From Gonapodya prolifera JEL478 (Eukaryota > Monoblepharomycota > Monoblepharidomycetes > Monoblepharidales > Gonapodyaceae), in assembly GCA_001574975.1 (NCBI GenBank), contig KQ965867.1, positions 47,707-111,706 of the forward strand: a stretch of 64,000 nucleotides of DNA, written 5' to 3'. The notes beneath the pieces are model-generated. The model was not told where the DNA came from, did no database searches, and saw only the letters and a list, made by a program, of their open reading frames with translations. The position numbers and the translations under genes are program-made. Positions 1 through 10,289 of this stretch are shown here, piece after piece (within the stretch, counting starts at the first letter, position 1; each line of letters opens with the position of its first letter).

Positions 1-61
1 CATGTTTGGCTGTAGTCGCTCACAGAAGTCCCCGAATCCGAAACAAAACTAAACGGTTTCC

Positions 62-639
62 ACGGCTCCGGCTTCTCTCTGCACCTTCTGTCCAAACTTG
101 GACGACATGCTGCCCCAGTCTGACGTCGTCGTCATCGCGATCGACCTCAACACGTCCACGCAACACCTCATCGACTACAGACGCCTTCAACTGCTCAAGA
201 CCACTGCGGTGCTTGTTAATGTTTCGAGAGGGGCGGTCATTGTGCAGGATGATTTGGTGAGGAGTTTGAAGGAGGGGAAACCGGCGGGTGTGTCTTCTCT
301 TCAATACAAACAGGAGAGAGAACGACGTCATATCAAAATTAGCTCAAAATCCTACACCCGCAATGCAGCCGCAGGACTAGACGTCATGGTAAGCACATTA
401 CTATTCTTCACTATTACGGAAACATCTTGGTTTGACGATGAATGCCACAAATTCAACACAGACCCCCGAACCATTACCCCACCGACAGCGAGCTGTTCAA
501 ATTCCCACAGATAACGTTGCTCCCTCACATCGGTGGAGAATCGTCGGATGCACTCGCCGATGCCCAGACAGTGGCCGTAAAGAATGTAGTGCAAGCGTTG
601 GTCGGGGAGGAAATGGAGAGCGAAGTAAAGTGGTTTTAG
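62..639 (+). pseudogene. D-isomer-specific 2-hydroxyacid dehydrogenase fragment (frameshifted)
   Basis: The stretch encodes the C-terminal half of an NAD-dependent 2-hydroxyacid dehydrogenase (glyoxylate/hydroxypyruvate reductase type). Visible blocks are the Rossmann-fold segment LPQSDVVVIAI, the signature VNVSRGAVIVQDDLV, AGLDV, and the C-terminal LLPHIGGES with the family's active-site His. Two introns are inferred at 288-374 and 389-461 from GT-AG ends and family alignment. After the second intron, reading PEPLP followed by TDSELFKF needs a one-base frame change near 477-480, so the gene is probably broken. The N-terminal catalytic domain lies outside the window or is missing, because upstream frames contain stops. 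Reading ends at a stop at 637-639. The family assignment is strong; whether this is a pseudogene or a sequencing error cannot be settled from one copy. Confidence 0.7.
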
Positions 640-910
640 ATTTAGAAGATGTGGGATGGTATTTAGATACGAAAAAGCCGCAACATAAATTTCGGTTGAA
701 TGAAATTGGGGACTTGTGGTCCTTGCTTGCGAAACCAACTCCCAACACTTTGCCGGCAAAATAGAAGTTCTGCAGGAGCGAGGTGAGATCGCGAAGTCTC
801 TTCGAAGTGCACTTAATGTCTATGTAGTCACGCCAACGTTTCCATCCCCGCATCAATCGTTGTGCCTCGAAGAACAATTACTCACGTCGTCCTCGATCCC
901 AATCCACCCC

Positions 911-2251
911 ATGGAAACACTGCCGGACGAGCTCATTACGGAAATACTCGTCCGGCTACCTCCTCGCCACATTTTCACCGTGGTCTCCCGGACTTCGCGA
1001 CGATTTCTCCGCCTGTCGAGAACCTTGACCGGTGAGCAAGGCCGCCCCTGGTTTCTTGCGGACATCACGGTGGTTCCATCAGGTGGTCCCGACATTTTGG
1101 AGGTCGAGCGAAACAGAAAAATCTGGTTGGATCGGTTTGAGAGTGTTCGAGGCCTACCCAACGCCAGCGCTGAATCCAATTTGGATGGCGGTGGCGTGAG
1201 ACACATTGCCGTTGTTCTCCCTTTCGTCGTGACGGAGCGCCATCTGGCATCGCTCAACGCCGGCTTTTTGACGTCCCTGGTGGCTCCAGCAAGGTTGGCG
1301 CCCGCGGGATTTCGTACTCTACGAACAAAGTGGATCGCGACAACCCCTGGAGCGGCCGCGCAACTCGCAGTCGCGGCGTTTTTCATGAGAAAGACATCGG
1401 GACTCGTGGGACCGTTCAAATGGGCGACAACGTTCAGCTTTCTTTTTCCCGTGTTACTTGCGCCGGCACCAGAAGTACATGGCTGGCCGTCGACACGTGC
1501 GGGCGGTGTCGCAAGCATCACAGTGGACCAACTGTCTTCTTTGGAGCTCCTTTTTACCAGCAAATCGGATTCAGCACAGCTGGGCGCTGCATTGAAGATG
1601 GTTTCTTCCGGGCGACCATTTCTCTCCGTGCGTACTTTGGTGCTTCAGACGAACGACCGCCTCCTTATCAATGAGCAATGGGTGAGAGACGTGTCCAAAA
1701 TTGATCTTTTGTTTGCTCCTGGGAGGGTGGAAGCGAACAAAATTTTTATGGACGTTGGTGAACTTCATTCGCAAAGAGTCCCACGAAGGGTTGTCCAGGC
1801 GCTTATCAACAACTCAACGAGAGTTACGTGGGCGCAACTGGACGCGAAGATGTTCCTTGGAAAGCTGGACGCTGAGTGTGTTCATCATGGGATGAAAACG
1901 CTGACGTTGTCGTTCACCCCACCGGGCTGGGGCTCAAAGCCCGATACGTTGCAATTTCTTCATGAGGTTGGGGAAAACATTGCCAGCGTATTCCCCAATC
2001 TTGAGGATCTTGAGCTGGTCGGGCTTTTCCCGAATTCGATGGAAATATGGCGGTGGTCGAACCTCGTCTTCAATTGTGTCTCTCTAATCACTTCCAGCGG
2101 CGCCAAAAGGGCTTTTGTGCGGACGCATTCCATGGATTATTTGGCTGCGAATGGAATGGACTATTATTTCCGTGCCTTCCTCGTTGATCTAAAAAAGCAT
2201 TGTGGACCTCGAGGGGTAGCTATTAGACTTGCAACGGATGATATGTACTAG
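911..2251 (+). CDS. F-box-like protein, intact copy of a tandem pair
   Basis: A 446-residue single-exon protein. Residues about 3-35 form an F-box-like segment (LPDELITEILVRLPPR, then a basic helix), the part that would bind Skp1 in an SCF ubiquitin ligase. The rest has no motif I recognise and may be a substrate-recognition region. The ATG at 911 is chosen because the decayed neighbour at 2486 has a matching start and N-terminus (MQTLPDELISEIFIRLPPR); the open frame extends upstream without an in-frame ATG supported by the copy. The downstream paralogue covers residues 1 to about 250 with several frameshifts. Fungal F-box families of this kind are often large and fast evolving. The F-box call rests on the N-terminal motif alone. 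Confidence 0.72.
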   Translation: METLPDELITEILVRLPPRHIFTVVSRTSRRFLRLSRTLTGEQGRPWFLADITVVPSGGPDILEVERNRKIWLDRFESVRGLPNASAESNLDGGGVRHIAVVLPFVVTERHLASLNAGFLTSLVAPARLAPAGFRTLRTKWIATTPGAAAQLAVAAFFMRKTSGLVGPFKWATTFSFLFPVLLAPAPEVHGWPSTRAGGVASITVDQLSSLELLFTSKSDSAQLGAALKMVSSGRPFLSVRTLVLQTNDRLLINEQWVRDVSKIDLLFAPGRVEANKIFMDVGELHSQRVPRRVVQALINNSTRVTWAQLDAKMFLGKLDAECVHHGMKTLTLSFTPPGWGSKPDTLQFLHEVGENIASVFPNLEDLELVGLFPNSMEIWRWSNLVFNCVSLITSSGAKRAFVRTHSMDYLAANGMDYYFRAFLVDLKKHCGPRGVAIRLATDDMY

Positions 2252-2485
2252 AATGTCCTGATCTCTTCGAACTCAAACACGGATAAAGTGAGAAACGACT
2301 TTCTTTTGATGTTGCTATGGTCAGGACGAGCTTTCGAAACTACTCTCCGCCGACAGCAGCTCGATTGACCATCTGCAGGGTCTCTCGAGATTTGGAGACC
2401 ATTTCAAGCTCATTAATATTCGTGTGCTCAAGGCCTCGCGTTCTACCACATGGCTCTTTCGGGGATCCATATTCAACAGTCCGCG

Positions 2486-3280
2486 ATGCAAACTCTCCCC
2501 GACGAGCTCATTTCGGAAATATTCATCCGACTACCTCCTCGCTACGTTCTCACCGTCGTTTCACGTTTCTCGCGACGATTTCTCAACCTCTTGAGAACCT
2601 TGACCGCTGTGGGTGTCTTGCGGACATCGCGGAGATGCCGTCCGGCAGTGGCGAGATCGAATGAAACAGCACCGTCTGGTTGGTCCGTTTTGAGACTGTT
2701 TCGAGTGCCTCCTATCAGCGCGGGATCAAATGGCGGACTTCAAGGTGGTGTGGTTAGACACATAGCCGCGACTGTCTAATTTTGTCGTGACAGACAGCGA
2801 TCTGGCATCGCTCAACGCCAGTTTTCTGGCGTCGCTGGTAGCACCAGCTCGATTGGAGCCGGCGGGATATCGCTCTTTTCGAACAAAGTGGATTAAAACC
2901 CCTGAAGCCACCGCGCAACTCGCAGTCGCCGTATTTCTCATGAGGAGAACATCGGGCTTCGTTGGACCTTTCAAATGGGCGACAACAGTCAACTTTCTTG
3001 TTCCGGTATTGCTGGCACCGGGTGTACCGTCGCCCATCACTGGCGTTGCAAATATTCCGGTGGAGCAAGTGTCTGTTTTGGAACTCCTTTTTATGAGCAA
3101 ATTGGATTCACCAAAATTGGGCGTGGCATTAAACGTGGATCCTTCGAAGCGGACTTTCAATCATTGCGTACTTTGGAGCTTCGATCCGGCGACGGACTTC
3201 TCATCAATGACGAATGGGTGGATGTCATGTCCAAAATGGCTTTTTTATTGTTAATTATAAATAAATCCTTGATATTATAA
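2486..3280 (+). pseudogene. Decayed tandem copy of the F-box-like gene
   Basis: This stretch is clearly homologous to the intact gene just upstream but can be followed only by hopping frames. The start and F-box are intact (TLPDELISEIFIRLPPR). After about 2610 the homology moves to another frame (LADIAEMPSGSGEIE), a stop occurs near 2780, and a long conserved block resumes (LASLNASFLASLVAPARLEP through VSVLELLFMSKLDS). A further frame change near 3150 leads to SLRTLELRSGDGLLINDEW. The C-terminal 200 residues of the parent are missing. At least four disruptions make a functional protein very unlikely. No introns are needed in the parent, so splicing does not explain the breaks. Confidence 0.85.
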
Positions 3281-5761
3281 AGGTAGCCACTAGTGTAGCG
3301 AATAAGTGACATCTAGATTTCAAGCTGAGAACCAACAGCTCTCCTGGACATTCCCAACCCGTCTGAAAAGGTGTATCGTTGCGCGTTTGTTGGTGCCCCG
3401 CAGATGCCCGATGGTTGCATATTGATGGAGAAAATGCGAAAATATCTGAATGGGCCACAAAACGAAATAGCGTCTGTTCGACAACACATAGGCTTACGCG
3501 GGATGCAAGTTTCGGTGGCAATAGTGGTAGCTTCCATCAGTCGCTAGCCCCAATATCTCCGAAAATGCGTTGTGTCTGCGAGTTCTTGCATGTTTAGTGT
3601 TCGTCGTTTGAAACATTTCCCCTGCCGCCCTCGGCCGCAGATCAAATGGCGATTGCATTCGTGTGAGTCGCCTTGAAAGGATGATGCCTCGTCAAAAGAA
3701 ACAGAATGTTGCTCGGATAAGAAATGGAGCGGCAAGTGCAACAGGTTCGGGAGGAGTAACATAACGAGGTACGTTGCCTGAATCGATGTCGAAATAGTTT
3801 GACAGCAATCTTATAGTACACAATCGTTCACAGCGTCTTTGACGCTCAATTCCCTTTCGCGCAAAAGAAAAGACCCCCGTCTGATGATACTGATACCGTG
3901 CCAGACAGTAGTGAATCGACCTTTCCTGCACACATCGCGGACGAAGTCCTGCATCGCGCGGCGAAACGGTTCCAAGACGCCGAAAAAAACAGTACGCGGG
4001 CTCTGACGCAGCAAGCAAAAGTTCGAGCAAGGAGTGAGCAAGAGCGTGGGCAGAGAGCGGCAATCCGACGTGGAATGAACTCCATCGCTGTTTAACAGTC
4101 GAACTTCGAAAATGGGGCAGCGTTGCACAATGCCAATCTTGCTCGAGGAAATTTTCTTCATTCCATGGTAATCCTGCGTCGTCAAGTGGAGAATGGTCTC
4201 AACGACGACTGTTTTTCGGAATGAAGAAACATTGCGTACCCAGCGCTTCAAGCAGGAGCGAACTTTTCGGAATGAAAGAGGACAATTGCTTTACTATCTT
4301 TGGAAAATATGTGCACATGCTCCAATTGGCGCAGCAAGAGATTAGTCCCGCCACTGCATAGCCTACCTGGCTCTAACACATCGAGCATCACGTTCTTTGA
4401 AGTTAATCGTCAGTCTACGTTTCTTCCGCGCCAACTTTCTGCCCATAGCCATGTGAGATTGGATGGTCCCTTCCTGTCTCTCCAGTTACCTCTGTCGCTC
4501 CACTAAGCCATGCGGATCTGTTCTTCAAAGAAAACTTTCTTCCCATTCATCATCTCTGCGTTTCTTCTTATTTGTTATCTGTAATTGTGCTCATCATCTG
4601 TATTCCGATTATAATACGTTTCCATTAAAGCAGTTGAATGATATGCAGAATGGAAATGCGCACCTCTTTATTCACAGCGTTTCGAAGTGACACGCCCTGG
4701 TCCCGCGTGTGGGCTTGCCCCCGCAAGGGCGACTATATTTGTTATTTGTAGTATCCAAGGGGTTCTTCTTAAATTTCGGACAGTCCGTATTATCAGCGAA
4801 TGGGAAGAGTTAGAATAATGGATTTAGGCCGTTTACTTTCGTGTTTCTCGGCGCGTTTCATAATGAATTCACCGAAGTTATAAGCTCGACGTTTCTTGCG
4901 CTCGAATCAATCAAATCAGAGAATACATCCTTTATTGAACTTTCCTTGGACCACAAATCTTTGGTCGAAGACCCTTCTTCCACCTCTGTGTTACCTGTGT
5001 GCCTCACGTCTCCCTCGCATCGACCCTTAGTTGTCCATCAGCCGAAACGGGAAGTTCGCCCAGAACCCGCCCAGACCACTCCACCGCACACAGTCCAGCC
5101 CCCTAGTTTTCAACTACAGCCGCTCAAATAAGAAGAAGGTTCGTCCAGTCAATCGTCAAGAGTAGACCGCATTATGCATGGTGAGGGCTGGACGCTAGAA
5201 TGTCCCTAACACAGCTCAACGCGGTTTGTGTTTGTCGTGGTATAAGATCAATTATACCGCCCTTGACATTCACTCCACAGACTGCAACGCTGGCATGGTG
5301 AGCCAAGGAAGTTGCGGCGTCTTCCCAAAGTAGGGGATAATGTCGCTGTTGGTTTCCTAACGATATGGAAATTGAGCTCGACATTGGGGTTTTCCCTCAT
5401 CATTAAACTCAGACTTGGAGGTGTTGAAGCCCCGTTCTGCATGTGGACTGTTAGGCGTCTCTCGGGAGGACGAAGAAGAGATTTTTGGGTGACTTCCTCG
5501 TTGATCCGAAGGAAAGAAGGATTGTCGACCTTCAACATGGACTAAGTCCTATCTTCGCAAATTTACCACTTCACCGTGGCCATCACTCATGAAATAGCCC
5601 ACATTGGGTGAGCGAGCAGGCTCCAATTACTCGACTACCACCAAAAGTTACATTGCTCACCCGTTGCTTCCCGTTTCAGCTACCCATCGACCACCTGCTG
5701 CGTGCCTTGACCAACAGTGCAGCCACTGCCCAAATCCCAAGGCCATCCGTCAACAAACATC
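3281..5761. other. Gene-poor stretch; no supported gene
   Basis: About 2.5 kb with only short open frames and no protein family I recognise on either strand. The minus strand between 3690 and 4250 has several overlapping short frames that could be a decayed gene, but no motif links them. The last 200 bp hold the presumed promoter and 5' UTR of the PARP-E2 gene. Confidence 0.5.
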
Positions 5762-8700
5762 ATGGGTTCGGGCAGCTTTGACGACGACCTTTCCTCTCTT
5801 TTCCTCTCCCCGGGTGGTCCCTGGGACATCGTATCCCCTGAAGAGTCTGGAGAGACCGGCGTAGTGGAGCTTCGATGCCATCGAGGCCCCTCTGTTACCA
5901 TCGTATGTACCAATGTCGGCGAGTATCTCAATTCCGCGAAATGGATTTTGTTTTCGCCGGATGGGGATGAAGAAATCGGTGGGTCCTTCGCGTCTTCGTC
6001 GGTAGAAGTGTTCGCGACCTTGAAACCACTCCTCGCCGCCTTTCAACTAGCTTCATTGATGATTAATATCAGCGAAAACATTTCCGATGGGTCTGACCTT
6101 CGCACAGTGGTCGACACCATCACTCGAGCGCTCGGTGTATCTCCAAGTCACAAGTCCTCTCCATCGACGTCTGCACAAACGACCCAGTCGAAACCCCTTC
6201 CAAAGAGTTTGGAGATAGCACCAGCTGTAGAAGCACTGTCGAAACCCACTCACCCCGCCGCAATCCCTATCCAGCCTCGTGTCATAAACCTCCTCAAGCG
6301 CGACATCATCCAAACTCGTCTCGCTGGATACCCGCACACATGGTGCGACACCCACGCCTCAGGCTTATACATTCGCACCGCAGTGTCAATCGTCAGTTTG
6401 TCATGCCGGGGCTGGCTTGATGCTGAAGCGTGCGAGAGTTGGGGGGTACCCCTTCACAACTGGATATTCCTCTGCGGCAGATTCCCGACTTCAAAATACG
6501 TTTCCGCAGTCAGGGCAACATCGTGCGGAGAGAATGCCTGCGGTGTCGCAGGGTTCACAGTGGAGAGTGGACCCGAATTTGAAGTCGAGGAGGATGAAGG
6601 CTTGCTCGATGATGGAACATCACAGCCCTTTCAATTTCGGGCCGGATTATGTGAATCTCCCGTTGATGTTGAATTCGGCGATGTCCTAGAATTGTTTCAA
6701 GAGAGCAGTGATGATTTTATGATGGACAACGACCGTGACCGCACAATCCGCCTGCGCTCGTTTCTTCTCTCCTCGCCGCTGAGAGAGATAATGAGCGACC
6801 ACTTCCTTCAACTTCTCCACTACCGTCTGCAGCATGCTCTTGGATGGAGGGGCGCGGAGGAACTCCACCGCAGCCGTCGCACCACCCCGGACTTTTGCAG
6901 GCGATTCGCTGCGGTGGCCAAGGGAGGGGCCGAAGCTCGCATAGTCGCACTTGCTGAGGACCGCGAAGTTTTAGCGATGGCCGATGCAACTGACCCCTGC
7001 CAGCATCATCGTCCTCGGGATGGCCAGATTGATGCGGAAGTAGACGACTTGGACGACTTGCAAGGACCACCCTTGGACGAGACCATCGACGTTCATAGCA
7101 GGTTCAATGTCTGGCTTTTGGCAGTCCGGTACTCCCTTCGCCGCATTGTTCATGCCCCACGCTTCTGTCTCGTCTGCCATAACGAAGTGGCAGCGGCAAA
7201 CTCGCCAACGGCTTCGGCACTTCTACTGAAGCCCTTCGTGTGTGAAAACGAAGAATGTACATCACTTTACTTGGAGCACGGCATGGGTGCATCACTGGAG
7301 CTAGACCTGGCGAGAGATCCCAGAGTTGTCGAGCTCCTCATAAACCTGGCATACGTGCATGACTGGTCTACCACCAGACTTCCCAAAGTTCCAGCAAGAA
7401 GGGATAAATCTTCGAGGAAAAGGCGAGGACATAAGGGAGTGGGTGGGTCGCCAGCTTCATCCAGTGTTGCTGGAGGTGCGTCAAGGAGTTCGACAACAAA
7501 CCTGTTGGCGCACGCGGGCAGCGTCCAGGACACGAAAGCGTTGCTAGATCAGCTGCCGTCTGTACGTGACATGGTCATGTATCTTGACTGGATCGGCCAT
7601 TCCCTTGGACCTGCTGCCCGCAGTTACCTTCGCGAGACCGCTCCAGAAAGCAACTCATACGCCCAAAATGTGCCAGATTTTGATCCTGTGTCCGCGGTCT
7701 CGTCGAAGACACGTGATAGCGCCCTTCGAGGAATGTTAGACCCAATTGATCCGGCACTTTATCCCCTCCTCCGATGGATTGTCGCCTCAAACCGTTCGTA
7801 CCTGCGACACCTGACAAACCCTGCTGAGAGACTGGAAGGGCTGGGTGACGGGTACCTGCAGTTTAAAATGATGGCGGGATCGCCAGAGAAGGAGGCAAAG
7901 TTCTCAGTGGAGAAGAACTTGGCCATTCATGAGGGCAGGGATCCGCCAACGCTTTACGGTAAGTGCTGCCGTTTTGTGCCGCAGCCAATGTGTCACCTCA
8001 TATATTTTTCATATAGCTTTCCATGGCAGCAGTCTCGCGAACTGGCATTCCATCATCCGCACTGGTCTAAATTTTGATCGCTCTGTGAACGGTCGTGCTT
8101 ACGGAAATGGAGTCTACTTTTCCCCGCACATGGCGACTTCACTTGGTTTTTCGGTCAATCTTATGGGGCGTTTGATTGTCGCCGGTGGCTCAGCAAGAAC
8201 TCAGACGCAAAACATGTCGTGGAAAAATAGCACACTCCGACTACAACACATCCTCAGCCTTGTTGAAATCATCAACCGACCGGAGAAGTTTGTTTCCAGC
8301 ACTCCCCACCTGGTGGTGCAGCACACAGATTGGGTTGAAACGAGATATCTCTTGGCACATTATGCTCAAAATACCGCGGGCGCAACTGAAGGAACCAACG
8401 CGAACAACACAGGAGCTGTGGCAAAACTTGGTGCTTGGCCAGCTGCGCTACCACACGGTTTCACCATCTTTGGACCCATACCACACATCCCTAGTTGGCC
8501 TGGGCTTGTAGCTGCTCCGTTCAATGGAAACCACGTCAATGTGGGTCCAGCCGCGAATGTGAGCACCGGTGCAGATGATCAATTCGAGAAAATGGACCCT
8601 CGCTATCAGCCGACATCCGTCAGTGGAGTTGTGATCCGAATCCCCAAACAGAGTGAAGCTGTTCCAGCACTTTTCGGAGTTTCGGCTGCAGATCTTGAGG

Positions 8701-9611
8701 CGCTTGCACCCCCAGCACCTGGCTTACTTGACGGTTTTGATTCGCTAGATGCTACACCGGCTGACAATGCGGTGGACTTGACTCAGGATGATGACTCCGT
8801 TCAAGCTCGCCAAAGGAAAGGCAAAGGCAAGAGACCACACTATATGTTGGAAGACGAAGACTCTTCGGAAAGAGAATTAACGCGGGATAAGCGGGCAAAG
8901 CAAGGGGCGAGCGCAAAACTTTCCGGGTCCTCATCCCTCTCAGCTGCCTTGGAACCCAAATCGTCATCTAGTTCAAACGGCACAAGCGCAACTCCAACAG
9001 AGTTGGTTGCAGAAGCAATCGCTGATATGCCCCCTCCACAACATGCTACAACGTCAGCCACAAAGGCGCTTTTCAAAGAGTTGCGGAGGATGATAAAACT
9101 GACGGAAGACCAACCTGATGAGCGTGTGAGGGGATGGACTATTGATCTATCCTCCTTTACAAATCTATACCAGTGGAGGGTTTGCTTGACAAATTTTGAT
9201 CGGTCTCTCCCACTCGCCAAGGATCTTGCAAGTGTGGGACTGCGCGATAAAGGGGTCACCCTTGAGGTTAGATTCTCCCCGGAATTCCCCTTCGAACCAC
9301 CTTACGTCAGGGTCATCGAACCAAGGTTTCTCCCCTTTTCACAAGGTGGTGGTGGTCACATTACGATCGGGGGTTCCGTCTGCATGGACTTGCTCACGAG
9401 TTCTGGCTGGGTAAGTGGGTACACCCTCGAGTCAGTGCTCCTCCAGATTCGTCTTGCACTCGAGTCGATGGACCCTAGACCAGCGCGGATAGATCCCTCC
9501 CATTGGAATCGTCCGTATACAGAGGCAGAGGCGATGGAGGCGTACGTGAGGGTGGCGACGGGACACGGGTGGGCAGTGCCAGCGAATTGGAGGAGATACT
9601 TCTCGTCTTAG
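5762..9611 (+). CDS. PARP6/8-like ADP-ribosyltransferase fused to a UBE2Q-like E2 domain
   Basis: Two exons (5762-7958, 8017-9611) join in phase to give 1263 residues. A Cys cluster (C469, C472, C494, C499) sits in a segment resembling the region before the catalytic domain of PARP6/PARP8. The PARP domain begins at FHGSSLANWHSIIRTGL (His735) and continues to GNGVYFS (Tyr766), the first two positions of the H-Y-E triad. Where most poly-PARPs carry the catalytic Glu, the aligned segment near 828-831 reads TPHL, so poly-ADP-ribosylation is unlikely; mono-ADP-ribosylation or no activity is expected. An acidic, basic and Ser-rich linker (about 850-1060) follows. The C-terminal E2 fold resembles UBE2Q, with candidate active-site Cys1188 in GGSVCMDLLTSSGW. 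The ATG at 5762 is preceded by a good context. Fungal PARP-UBC proteins are a known but little-studied architecture. The intron interrupts the codon just before the catalytic His block. Confidence 0.9.
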
Positions 9612-10289
9612 AAATTTCGAAATGCTATATGCAGCTTCTGGATTAAGAATCTTAGAATTTTCATGCACTGTGATGGAATGCACATTTGTTTTTCTTTCAG
9701 TAATAAGAATGAATGCAAAACCCATTCCAAGCGATGCCAAGACCGTGGTGTGCGTTGGTGAACTCTCTCGTAGCTCTAGAATTACTATTTGTTGTGGCTG
9801 TAATCTCTGGTGTTCGCAACCGCGAAGCCGCTTTGGAGAAATGTATCTCTAGTTTGTTACCAAAACTGCTTACACAGATAAGACTCTGGAACAAAGAGTC
9901 CGCTAAATATAACATATCCAATAAAAAGGTGATGAATCGTGAGCTTGGAAGGTGAAGTGAAAATGAAAAGACTAAAGCACTGCGTGTGGGTTGATTATAA
10001 AAAGGTAGTGGGAAATTAAAAACGTGTGAGAAAATGTGATGTGAAATCGTGGGTCGTGCGTGCGTGAGTTCAAAATTATCCTGATAGTTTTCCGCTGATC
10101 AGCACCACTCGTCCGGGTGCGTCAGCTATCACTGGCGCGTGCGCACAAAGTCGCATCAACGTCCGAGCTCTGACTTCCGAGCATTGACTTCCGATGTGCC
10201 ATTTGGCAAGACGCCCCATGTCCAACATCCCCTCAAGACACAGGTCTCATCAATCCATTCATCCTCCGACGTCGGAACCTTTGCGACTA
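9612..10289. other. Intergenic region between convergent genes
   Basis: This lies between the convergent 3' ends of the PARP-E2 gene and the PH-domain gene. It is AT-richer than its flanks around 9850-10020. I see no gene; it should hold both polyadenylation regions. Confidence 0.5.
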
